A stretch of 64,000 nucleotides of DNA. It comes from Bradyrhizobium sp. CCBAU 051011 (lineage in GTDB: Bacteria; Pseudomonadota; Alphaproteobacteria; Rhizobiales; Xanthobacteraceae). The translations under genes and the position numbers were made by a program. The notes beneath the pieces are model-generated. The model ran no database searches. It saw only the letters and a list, made by a program, of their open reading frames with translations, and had not been told where the DNA came from. The DNA is taken from assembly GCF_009930815.1 (NCBI RefSeq), contig NZ_CP022222.1:7978501-8042500 (forward strand). Reading direction: 5' to 3'. The stretch's first letter is position 1, and every line of letters begins with the position of its first letter. Shown here piece after piece: positions 18,698 through 26,738 of this stretch.

Positions 18698-18846
18698 TGT
18701 CGGGCTTGCGGTCTTTCGGGATTTGGGTACCCGATGTGCGGTCTACATTTTTCCGCAAGCAGCCTCGTCGTCAGTCACTTGCTGTTGCAGCCAGCGGCCA
18801 TGCCGCAACATCAGGCTCATCGACGACGCGTCCGACCTGGATTGAT
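18679..18846 (+). pseudogene. Decayed MazE-like antitoxin (DUF3018 type)
   Basis: The frame encodes GLRSFGIWVPDVRS, then RRQSLAVAASGHAA, closely resembling the antitoxin that precedes PemK/MazF toxins (GLRPIQIWVPDVRS and SLAVAASDHAA in relatives). The end (NIRLIDDASDLD) lies in another frame, so at least one frameshift is present. The 5' end is not recognisable. Confidence 0.6.
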
Positions 18847-19175
18847 AAGGCGCGGCGAGATCTGGGCCATCGCTTGCGGCAAGAATTATGCAGGCAAGCC
18901 GCGCCCACTCGTCATCGTGCAGGAAGGCAGTTTCAATCTCACCGACTCAATCACCACTTGCGCCTTCACCACCTATCCGACGGATGGCCGTTGTTCCGGC
19001 TCATCATCGAGCTGAATGGGTGCAACGGCCGCTCGCGACATGCTGACTAATGGTAGACAAAATCACAACCGCTCCCAACGCCAAAGTCGGCAGGCGTGTT
19101 GGTCGTCCCATCGACGAGATATCGACGGCTCAATCAGCGATGATGGTGTTCCTCGCATGGCCGTATCACCTAGCA
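18842..19175 (+). pseudogene. Decayed MazF/PemK-type toxin
   Basis: The first part encodes IRRGEIWAIACGKNYAGKPR and PLVIVQEGSFNLTDSITTCA, the signature of MazF/PemK endoribonucleases. The middle (WPLFRLIIELNGCNGRSR) and the end (MVDKITTAPNAKVGRRVGR) lie in the two other frames. Two frameshifts abolish the product. With the preceding antitoxin relic this is a dead toxin-antitoxin module. Confidence 0.75.
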
Positions 19176-19358
19176 ACAATAAGCGAAGTTGTGGCCGCTG
19201 CTAAAACCGCCAATCCGCGCATAGGTAGCCTTTATCAGCAGGGAAGGCCCCCTCAACGCTCAACACGAGATCCGGCTAGCCACCCTTGCCTAGCATTAGT
19301 GAACCTCCTCCGAATTGATGGACACCTGTAGTAGGCTCGAAGAGCCAGGAGGTGTCGG

Positions 19359-19679
19359 ATGGAAGGACGTCAACGTCGGTCGTTTACGGACGACTACAAG
19401 CGGCAAGCGGTTGATCTCGTAGCGTCGAGCGGGCGCTCGATCGGATCTGTTGCCAAGGAGCTTGGGCTGCGCGATTCCGTGCTGCGGCGGTGGATGGAGC
19501 AGCGAGGGGCTCGGCTGGAGCCGACGGCGGCGACGCGGCGCCCCACAACGCAGGCGACGCTGCCGTCGGCGGACCACGCGGCAGAGATCGCGCGTTTGCA
19601 GCGAGAGAACGAGCGGCTGCGCATGGAGCGCGACATTTTAAAAAAGTCGATCGCGATCTTTGCTGGAACACGGACATGA
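19359..19679 (+). CDS. IS3-family OrfA
   Basis: 106-residue OrfA with helix-turn-helix (RSFTDDYKRQAVDLVASSGR, SVAKELGLRDSVLRRWMEQR) and a C-terminal leucine zipper (AAEIARLQRENERLRMERDI). A run of six A at 19641-19646 precedes AAGTCG and is a likely slippage site for an OrfAB fusion. Confidence 0.88.
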   Translation: MEGRQRRSFTDDYKRQAVDLVASSGRSIGSVAKELGLRDSVLRRWMEQRGARLEPTAATRRPTTQATLPSADHAAEIARLQRENERLRMERDILKKSIAIFAGTRT

Positions 19680-20536
19680 GATTCCGCTTCATCGAAGATC
19701 GCCGCGCCGACTATCCGGTGACGCTCCTGTGCGACGTGCTCGGCGTCTCGCCGGCCGGCTATTATGCCTGGCGCTCGCGCCCGGAGAGCCGACGATCTGC
19801 TGCCAATCGTGACCTCGTCGACGACATCAGGCGGGTCCACCGCGACACCCGCGGGCGTTATGGCAGCCCGCGTATCCATGTCGAGTTGAAGGCTCAGGGC
19901 CGCGGGGCGAGCCGTGGTCGCATCGAGCGGTTGATGCGGCGTCACGGCATCAGGGCCATCATGGCGCGGCCACGCCGGGTGCGGACCACCGACAGCCGCC
20001 ACGACCTGCCGATCGCCCCGAATCTGCTCGACCGCAACTTCATCGCCACTGCTCGGAACCAGATCTGGCTGGCCGATATCACCTACATCGAGACCGATCC
20101 GGGTTGGCTCTATCTGGCCGCCGTCATGGATCTGTACAGCCGCAGGATTGTCGGCTGGGCGATGGCGGATCATTTGCGCGCCGACCTGCCCTTGGCGGCT
20201 TTGCGGATGGCGATCTCGGCGCAGCGGTCAAGTGCCGGCCTGATCCACCATTCCGATCGCGGCGTTCAATATGCCTCGGCGGATTACCGCAAGCTGATGC
20301 AATCCGCCGGCCTCAGGGCGTCAATGAGCCGCAAGGGCGACTGCTATGACAATGCTCCGATGGAGAGCTTCTTTCACACGCTCAAGACGGAGCTCGTCCA
20401 CCACAGGCACTATGCAACACGGGCAGAAGCCACACGGGATATCTTTGCCTATATCGAGGGCTTCTACAATCGGACTCGTCGTCACTCCGCCATCGGCTTT
20501 ATCAGCCCGATCGAGATGGAGCTAAAAGCAGCTTAA
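19676..20536 (+). CDS. IS3-family OrfB transposase
   Basis: 286-residue OrfB from ATG 19676 (MRFRFIEDRRADYPV). The HTH_21-like region GRYGSPRIHVELKAQG is followed by the integrase core: IWLADITYIETDPGWLYLA (Asp), LIHHSDRGVQYAS (Asp) and DNAPMESFFHTLKTEL (Glu). The catalytic triad is complete. The open frame extends upstream to 19490 and would be reached by frameshift from OrfA. Confidence 0.92.
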   Translation: MRFRFIEDRRADYPVTLLCDVLGVSPAGYYAWRSRPESRRSAANRDLVDDIRRVHRDTRGRYGSPRIHVELKAQGRGASRGRIERLMRRHGIRAIMARPRRVRTTDSRHDLPIAPNLLDRNFIATARNQIWLADITYIETDPGWLYLAAVMDLYSRRIVGWAMADHLRADLPLAALRMAISAQRSSAGLIHHSDRGVQYASADYRKLMQSAGLRASMSRKGDCYDNAPMESFFHTLKTELVHHRHYATRAEATRDIFAYIEGFYNRTRRHSAIGFISPIEMELKAA

Positions 20537-20568
20537 CCCTGTCCATTTTTTCGGGGGAAGATCATTAG

Positions 20569-21243
20569 TGTCCATGCCTCGTGCCAGTCACCTAGTTTGC
20601 GATAGCGTTTCAACCATGGTTTTAAGAAATTATCTGCATAAAGGAGGCAAAGCGGATGGTTGTCATTGGCAGCGGCCGATTTTAGGAAAATAAGTGCGGT
20701 GAAGCGATCCACTATTCCCCCAATATATGGAGTCGCTCCGCAAGAAGACCGCCGGAAGACCGTTATCAAGGCCTACCGCAAAGCGTAGCCAAGAATGTAT
20801 GCCGCTGTTGCCGGCGACTTCTGAAGCGCGATCTCCGACAAAGGAGTTCGCGGCCTCCGAGGCGAAATCCGCGACACCAGCGATGAAGAACTCCCGCCGG
20901 CGAACAGGACTTAAAGCACTTCGAAGCGGTTCACCGACACCCGACACCTATTTTCAGTTTGTCTAGAACTGGGCGGGAGAAAAATATGGCTGTCCGCATA
21001 TCGAAGGACAGCATCACGTTCTGGTATCCATTCAAGGGAGCTTTCCAGTTCTTATCGAAGAGCTGATCGCAGGCAGTTGAGGAGCCGGAACCGTGGCGTC
21101 CATCTCTCGATCAGTTCTGTTCATCCTCTTCGTCGTGATCCTGCTCGCCGACCGAACTGCAAGTAAGTACGATCAGCGTTCGCCCATATTGGCCGTGGCC
21201 GACCATGTCTTCGGCGGCCTTGTACACGCGCTCAAAGCTCATT
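20569..21243. other. Gene-poor stretch before noeI
   Basis: A minus-strand frame (20533-20769) encodes LIFLKSAAANDNHPLCLLYA and looks like a broken gene, but no family is recognised. A short GTG frame at 21093 encodes VASISRSVLFILFVVILLAD, a possible single membrane helix. The plus frame at 20727-20966 is low-complexity. Confidence 0.35.
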
Positions 21244-21912
21244 CTACAGGCTCGTGTTCCTAAGCAAGACATCACCCTCGGCTCCATGGGGATACTGCGT
21301 CACGACTTCGAACGATGGTAGCAAGTCAAGAATTGCTTGCAGGGACTTCTGCCCTTCATAGAGCTCCTGGTCGCTGTATTCAGTGTAGATGAAGCGCGTG
21401 TTGCTCAAGCTATGCCTGCCGCCAGCGATCACATCGGACTCGGCTCCCTGCACGTCCATCCAAATGAAATCGATGCGTTTTAGTTTCGCCTCACTGCACC
21501 AGTCATCCAAGCGTCGAGTTTCAACTGAGATGGGATGATCAAACCGAACCCATTCATATTCCACGAGATGATTCTTGGGCCGGCGTATCGAGCCAGAGAG
21601 ATCCCAGTCCTTCGCATCTCCATTTCCATTGCTTGGATGGAAATCGATCCTGCCATTTCGGTCGGAGACCGCGATCTCAAATAGCTTCACTTTGTCGAGG
21701 TACCGATCCATGTTTTTCTTGAAGCGAGCAGCCGCTCGGGGATCTGGCTCAAAGCAGTAGAGCTGAGCCTGCGGGCAGAGCTCGAGAAACTTTCGCGTAT
21801 CGGTTCCGTCGTTGCAGCCGATGTCCAAGATAACGGGATCCGGCTTTTGAAGAAGACCAACAATCTGCTGATGTACTGTTAAGGAAGATGTGGGTTCCAT
21901 GGAAATATGCAC
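21244..21912 (-). CDS. noeI: NoeI: FkbM-type O-methyltransferase for Nod-factor fucose
   Basis: 222-residue SAM-dependent methyltransferase. Motif I is VILDIGCNDGTDTRKF (27-42), followed by LYCFEPDPRAAARFKKN and the FkbM-type IDFIWMDVQGAESDVIAGG. In Rhizobium NGR234 and bradyrhizobia NoeI 2-O-methylates the fucose on the Nod-factor reducing end. The assignment rests on this fold and on its place next to noeL and nolK, divergently transcribed. Length agrees with the family. An unrelated FkbM enzyme cannot be fully excluded without comparison. Confidence 0.82.
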   Translation of the reverse strand: MHISMEPTSSLTVHQQIVGLLQKPDPVILDIGCNDGTDTRKFLELCPQAQLYCFEPDPRAAARFKKNMDRYLDKVKLFEIAVSDRNGRIDFHPSNGNGDAKDWDLSGSIRRPKNHLVEYEWVRFDHPISVETRRLDDWCSEAKLKRIDFIWMDVQGAESDVIAGGRHSLSNTRFIYTEYSDQELYEGQKSLQAILDLLPSFEVVTQYPHGAEGDVLLRNTSL

Positions 21913-22370
21913 TCTCTTAGAGGAGGCCCTGCCGAAGCGGCAGTCCTGTCGAGAACTTTTGGAGCGCTCGGCAGCTGCCTACTCAGGGGCTCGCTGAGGT
22001 CCGTTGAACTTTGTCTTTGAATTCTCGATTACACGCACGCCCCTCCTGCGCAATGTATATCAATGTATATATAGTGCATGTGCCGGCGTAACGATAAGCG
22101 GATGGATTATGCGCGCCACTCGATCAACTCGTGCCTTTTGAAATGCGGTCGCCGGCGCATCGCGGGCTCTTCAACAGGCGCGTCGTACCATGTCATTGCT
22201 GCCGAAATCAAAGTAGCTCGTCGCAATCGCACCACAGCATAAGGCAAAAGGTAGGCTCCAGCATTGAATGCCAGGTCGATGCTGACTCTGCGACCTACTG
22301 CCTAATTTGAATCGACTTTCAGTTAGGCTTCGCAAAAGACGGCCCTCCCTTACGCGTAACCGGAGAGAGA
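21913..22370. other. Divergent noeI/noeL intergenic region
   Basis: AT-rich bases (TGTATATCAATGTATATATA near 22053-22072) could hold promoters. No convincing nod box (conserved ATC-N9-GAT repeats) was seen. nodZ, the fucosyltransferase gene that often precedes noeL, is not here. noeL has a good ribosome binding site (GGAGAGAGA at 22362-22370). Confidence 0.5.
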
Positions 22371-23456
22371 ATGACGGCCCTGGACTCAAAGCGGCGCGTG
22401 GCGCTGATCACCGGCGTCACCGGGCAGGATGGCGCCTATCTTGCCGAATATCTGCTCGGCCTTGGCTACACCGTGCACGGCGTGAAGCGGCGCTCGTCCT
22501 CGTTCAACACCGCGCGCATCGATCACCTCTATCAGGATCCGCATTCGCGCAACGTGCCGTTCCTGCTGCATTACGGCGACATGACCGACTCGACCAACCT
22601 GATCCGGCTGATGCAGCAGATCAGGCCGACCGAGATCTACAACCTCGCCGCCCAGAGCCATGTCGGCGTCAGCTTCGAAAGCCCGGAATACACCGCCAAC
22701 GCCGACGCCATCGGCGTGCTGCGGCTCCTGGAAGCAATCCGCATTCTCGGTATGGAGAAGGAGACGCGGTTCTATCAGGCCTCGACTTCGGAGCTCTACG
22801 GCCTGGTCCAGGAAGTGCCGCAGAAGGAGACCACGCCGTTCTACCCGCGCTCGCCTTACGGCGTCGCCAAACTTTACGGCTACTGGATCACGGTGAATTA
22901 CCGCGAGGCCTACGGCATGTTTGCCTCGAACGGCATCCTGTTCAACCATGAGAGCCCGATCCGCGGCGAGACCTTTGTCACCCGCAAGATCACCCGTAGC
23001 GTCGCCCGCATTGAGGTCGGCCTGGAAGACACGCTCTATCTCGGCAACCTCGACGCCAAGCGCGACTGGGGCCATGCGCGCGACTATGTCGAGGGCATGC
23101 ACCGGATATTGCAGGCCGATGCCCCCGACGATTTCGTGCTGGCGACCGGCGAGACCCGTTCGGTGCGCGAATTCGTCGAACTGGCGTTCGCCGAGGTCGG
23201 CCGCCGTATCGAATGGCGCGGCAAAGGCGTCGAGGAGGCCGGCGTCGATGTGAAGTCCGGCAAGACCTTGGTCCGCATCGATCCGACCTATTTCCGGCCC
23301 ACTGAAGTCGACCTTCTGATCGGAGATCCCAGCAAGGCGCGGGAGAACCTGGGCTGGAAGCCCAAGATATCCTTTGCCCAGATGGTCAAGGAAATGGTCG
23401 CAGGCGACCTAAAGGATGCGCGGCGGGAGGTAGCCAATGGCAAGCATTCCGTTTGA
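22371..23456 (+). CDS. noeL: NoeL: GDP-mannose 4,6-dehydratase
   Basis: 361-residue short-chain dehydrogenase-type enzyme converting GDP-D-mannose to GDP-4-keto-6-deoxymannose, the first step to GDP-fucose. The Rossmann motif [15 protein letters not shown] begins at residue 15; catalytic residues are in ASTSELYG (Thr/Ser 139-140, Glu141) and [12 protein letters not shown] (Tyr163, Lys167). [20 protein letters not shown] is typical of GMD. It overlaps nolK by 20 bp, so both are one operon. The symbol follows the Nod-factor context; the chromosomal homologue would be gmd. Confidence 0.9.
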   Translation: MTALDSKRRVALITGVTGQDGAYLAEYLLGLGYTVHGVKRRSSSFNTARIDHLYQDPHSRNVPFLLHYGDMTDSTNLIRLMQQIRPTEIYNLAAQSHVGVSFESPEYTANADAIGVLRLLEAIRILGMEKETRFYQASTSELYGLVQEVPQKETTPFYPRSPYGVAKLYGYWITVNYREAYGMFASNGILFNHESPIRGETFVTRKITRSVARIEVGLEDTLYLGNLDAKRDWGHARDYVEGMHRILQADAPDDFVLATGETRSVREFVELAFAEVGRRIEWRGKGVEEAGVDVKSGKTLVRIDPTYFRPTEVDLLIGDPSKARENLGWKPKISFAQMVKEMVAGDLKDARREVANGKHSV

Positions 23457-24390
23457 GCTGAAGGGCAAGACGATCTACGTCGCCGGCCATCGCGGCATGG
23501 TCGGTTCCGCATTGGTGCGCCGGCTGGCGCATGAAGACGTCGAACTGCTGACAATGAGCCGCAATGAGCTCGACCTGCGCGACCAGGCGGCGGTCAACCA
23601 ATGGTTCGCCGACAACCGTCCGCAGGTGGTGTTTCTCGCTGCCGCCAAGGTCGGCGGCATCGTTGCCAACAACACGCTGCGCGCCGAATTCCTCTACGAC
23701 AACCTGGCGATCGCTGCGAACGTGATCCACGCCGCGCACGTCCATGGCGCCGAGAAGCTGATGTTCCTGGGCTCGTCCTGCATATACCCCAAGCTCGCGC
23801 CGCAGCCCCTACGCGAAGATTTTATGCTGATCGGCCCGCTGGAGCCGACTAACGAGCCTTATGCAATTGCGAAGATCGCCGGCATCAAGATGGTGGAGGC
23901 CTATCGCAGCCAGTATGGCGCCGATTTTATCAATGTCATGCCGGCCAATCTCTACGGCTGTGGCGACAATTATCATCCCGAATACAGCCATGTCGCCGCC
24001 GCGCTGATCCGCCGCTTCCACGAAGCGAAGCAGTCCGGCGCCAAGGAGGTCGTGGTGTGGGGGACCGGCACGCCGCGGCGCGAATTCCTCTATGTCGACG
24101 ACCTCGCGGATGCCTGCATTCATCTGATGAAGACCTATTCGGATCACGAACTGGTCAATATTGGCACCGGCGAGGACATCATGATCGCCGAATTCGCACG
24201 CGTGGTCGCGGCAACCGTCGGCTACGCCGGCGAGATCAGTTTTGACACCCCGCGCCCCGACGGCACCCCGCGCAAGCTGCTCGACGTCAGCCGGTTGGTC
24301 AAGCTCGGTTGGCGTGCCACGACGCGGCTCGAAGACGGCATCCGGCTTGCCTATCAGGCGTTCCTCAGCGAGCACGCCCTAAACGCTTGA
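23437..24390 (+). CDS. nolK: NolK: GDP-L-fucose synthase
   Basis: 317-residue epimerase/reductase turning GDP-4-keto-6-deoxymannose into GDP-L-fucose. NADP-binding motif [14 protein letters not shown] (17-30), catalytic Ser in LGSSCIYPK (about 113-114), Tyr142 and Lys146 in PYAIAKIAG, and [16 protein letters not shown] as in WcaG/FCL enzymes. It works with NoeL to supply fucose for Nod-factor decoration. The last codons overlap the convergent hipA-like gene by 26 bp. Confidence 0.9.
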   Translation: MASIPFELKGKTIYVAGHRGMVGSALVRRLAHEDVELLTMSRNELDLRDQAAVNQWFADNRPQVVFLAAAKVGGIVANNTLRAEFLYDNLAIAANVIHAAHVHGAEKLMFLGSSCIYPKLAPQPLREDFMLIGPLEPTNEPYAIAKIAGIKMVEAYRSQYGADFINVMPANLYGCGDNYHPEYSHVAAALIRRFHEAKQSGAKEVVVWGTGTPRREFLYVDDLADACIHLMKTYSDHELVNIGTGEDIMIAEFARVVAATVGYAGEISFDTPRPDGTPRKLLDVSRLVKLGWRATTRLEDGIRLAYQAFLSEHALNA

Positions 24391-25117
24391 GCCCGCCCCG
24401 CGCGAGGCGCGCGTTCAACTCTTCGACGACGGACGGCAGCGCATCGAGGACAGCCTGAGACAATTCGCCGACGCGCCACCTCACCTGCGCGCCGGAAAGG
24501 TGGTTTTCCTCCGCCATCCGATGCCAATGTCGGGCGTAGATGTCGTGACCGCGGTTCTTGCCGGCGATCTTCATCGCCAGGTTTCGCGTGACGTCCGGAT
24601 AAATGTCGCCGTTCATGACGTCGTAGAGCGGCGCCATGGAGGCGGCGCCGCTCGGCTGCAGCAGCAGCGAATAGTTCTTCGAATGCGCATCGACGTTTCC
24701 GCAGAGAACGTTGAAGACTAAGAAATCGACGAAGCGGGCGGCGTTGAAGGCGCCTGCCTGCGTGTTCCGCAGGACGTCAAAGCAGTCTTTCAGGGGAGGC
24801 CCACGCAGCTTGGTCGCCAGATTGGATTCGTATTTGGTCGATGGGATGTGCCCCGTGGCCTGACAGAAATCCTCCTGATGGATTCTGCGGAGGCTGCGCC
24901 CGTGAGGCTCGCGGTCGTAGCGCTTCACCAGCGCTGAGTGAGCGGCATGCGGGTCGAGACGGCGAACGCCCGAGGATCCTTTCACCCACGCTTCATCGTA
25001 GACGAACTCGATGTCCTGGATTTGGTCCGAGCGCCGGCGCAGCAGCCCGACGAGCTTGTCGCCGCACCGGACTTCCAGGGTCTCGCCGGCGCCGCCCGCT
25101 TTCGGCTTGGTCGTCAT
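24365..25117 (-). CDS. HipA-like kinase, internally shortened
   Basis: 250 residues; full HipA kinases are about 400-440. The N-terminus ([25 protein letters not shown]) is a HipA N1-type start and then jumps to [35 protein letters not shown], the middle of the kinase. [20 protein letters not shown] (catalytic loop, N-x-D-x-H) and [14 protein letters not shown] (metal-binding DxxN-like) are kept. About 150 residues, including the P-loop-like ATP region, seem deleted without loss of frame. It overlaps hipB by 4 bp. Kinase activity is doubtful. Confidence 0.7.
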   Translation of the reverse strand: MTTKPKAGGAGETLEVRCGDKLVGLLRRRSDQIQDIEFVYDEAWVKGSSGVRRLDPHAAHSALVKRYDREPHGRSLRRIHQEDFCQATGHIPSTKYESNLATKLRGPPLKDCFDVLRNTQAGAFNAARFVDFLVFNVLCGNVDAHSKNYSLLLQPSGAASMAPLYDVMNGDIYPDVTRNLAMKIAGKNRGHDIYARHWHRMAEENHLSGAQVRWRVGELSQAVLDALPSVVEELNARLARGGLKRLGRAR

Positions 25118-25398
25118 GAAGGCGTGAAGTTATCAGGGTCGAAGGTTTCGGATTCCTCGCTGGCCGAGCGAGCCGCCGGCACAGGGCTCATTTCCGCCGT
25201 CAGCCGGATGCCGAGCGCCTGCAGCAGGCGGAGGACCAGACCGACCTGGCTTGTCTCCTTGCCATTCTCGATGTCGACGATAAACCGGACGCCGACGTTC
25301 GCTGCCAAGGCGAGGTCCTGCTGCCGGAGACCTAAGGAGGTCCGCCGGTTCCGGATCGTCTGGCCGAGTTCTGAGGTGGTCGTGATGGTCATGATCAT
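25114..25398 (-). CDS. HipB-like transcriptional repressor/antitoxin
   Basis: 94-residue XRE-family protein. The helix-turn-helix is LGQTIRNRRTSLGLRQQDLA, LAANVGVRFIVDIENGKETS, VGLVLRLLQALGI, the usual HipB arrangement. ATG 25398 follows GGGAAAG, which is also the arm of an operator-like palindrome. HipB proteins bind their own promoter and neutralise HipA; the four palindromes upstream fit autoregulation. Confidence 0.82.
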   Translation of the reverse strand: MIMTITTTSELGQTIRNRRTSLGLRQQDLALAANVGVRFIVDIENGKETSQVGLVLRLLQALGIRLTAEMSPVPAARSASEESETFDPDNFTPS

Positions 25399-25400
25399 CT

Positions 25401-25563
25401 TTCCCGAGCGGGAATATTAGCCCCGGCAGGGCGTGCAGGAAGCCTGAATTTACCGACCGGGAAAACCCCGGTAAGGATTGGGTTCCGGCGGACAAAATTT
25501 CCCGACCGGGAAAAGATCTACTCAGAACTGGCTGCGGGACAGTCAAATTTACCGGTCGGGAAA
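25401..25563. promoter_or_regulatory. Four evenly spaced palindromic operators upstream of hipB
   Basis: TTCCCGAGCGGGAA (25401-25414), TTTACCGACCGGGAAA (25449-25464), TTTCCCGACCGGGAAA (25498-25513) and TTTACCGGTCGGGAAA (25548-25563). Centres are 49, 49 and 50 bp apart. The first abuts the hipB start codon. They are read as HipB-type operator sites, by position and symmetry. Confidence 0.75.
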
Positions 25564-25904
25564 TCTTATCAAGTCTGTTCGGCGCTAACTTGAGACGGCC
25601 GCCACGATCATGGGAGTGATCGCGCTTCGCGCGCGCTGATCCTGATCGCAGTTCCGCGGCAATCAGCCCACCACAGCGGCGCGGTGCGGCCAGCACACAA
25701 GCTTTTTCGGACTGTGAGCGAGGGCCGATTTCCTCGATGGCTGCCGGCCACTAACCTACCCGCCCATTCGGGCAGATCCCATCGTGGTGGTATCCGTCGA
25801 CATTGGTCGACTTGGCGAAGGACTCGCGTGAAGCCATCGGAATGGCGCCTCCGCGGGTCGGGTCCGCGAAGGTGCCTCCCGCCGCGGCGTAGTCCTTTAA
25901 AACG

Positions 25905-26560
25905 CTCGAGCACGATTATCGCCTCGACATTCGGGATGTCCGCCTCGCTCGGCTCAGGCATCGATAGCCTGCGGGCAAGTGCCGCCTCTACGTAGGGAGC
26001 CAGCTCCTCTTCTTTACGTCGGGCGCGCTCGTTTTCCCGTTCTTTCAGAGCAGGCATGACCTCATTTGGCGAAAAGCTCGAGTGCCTCACAGATATGCTC
26101 GTGCTTATTCATTCCGCACTGCGGGATAAAGATCATCTGGTCGATACCGACATCAGCATACCTCATAAGATGCTCGCGAAGGCTCCTAGGTTGCCCGATG
26201 CTGCCTGAGCCTGGCGTCTGCTTCATCTCGTCTTTGATCATTTGGAAGTGCCGCCACAAATTCGTGCGCCCCGGACGGTGTTCGCCGTACACCGCATAAT
26301 GCGCGATCGAATAGCCGAAGAACTTGAAACCATCGAGTACTCGACGCATAGCTTCTTCGGCGTTCTCATTAACCATCATACCGTTGAGAACGGCGATATT
26401 GGCGTTTACCGAATGCCCCAATGGGCACGCACTCATCGGACTTGATTATCTGATAGTAGTCGTCGCGCCAAACTTTCGCTTGCGACGCCTCCACAAATCC
26501 AAAAGCCAGCGCCCCTACCCCTTGACGCGCGGCACGCAAAATACTTTCGCGCAAACCGGG
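25905..26560 (-). pseudogene. Decayed LLM-class flavin-dependent monooxygenase
   Basis: Three frames in series encode one protein: RAARQGVGALAFGFVEASQA and DDYYQIIKSDECVPIG; then VNANIAVLNGMMVNENAEEA, FFGYSIAHYAVYGEHRPGRT and RYADVGIDQMIFIPQCGMNK, HEHICEALELFAK; then EVMPALKERENERARRKEEE. These match the C-terminal half of luciferase-like monooxygenases. At least two frameshifts and loss of the N-terminus make it non-functional. Confidence 0.75.
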
Positions 26561-26738
26561 CGCTTGTTACGCAGCATGCAGTAGGCGACGTGGTGATCTC
26601 GGGCATCCTGGGCTCGGCAGCTCGCGCCGAAAGGGTGTGCTTGCGCTACGTGCAATACCCTTTCGGCTCCCCAGTGGGCGGATGTCCTTGGCAGTGTGCA
26701 ACCTCGTTGCTGATCTTTCGCAGGCGCTGCTGGAGTTC

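Larger units (their letters stand above)
19300..20564 (+). mobile_element. IS3-family element with 4-bp target duplication
   Basis: Left end TGAACCTCCTCCGAATTG and inverted right end TGATCTTCCCCCGAAAAA. TTAG lies on both sides (19296-19299 and 20565-20568). It has the two overlapping frames of an IS3 element. Confidence 0.85.
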
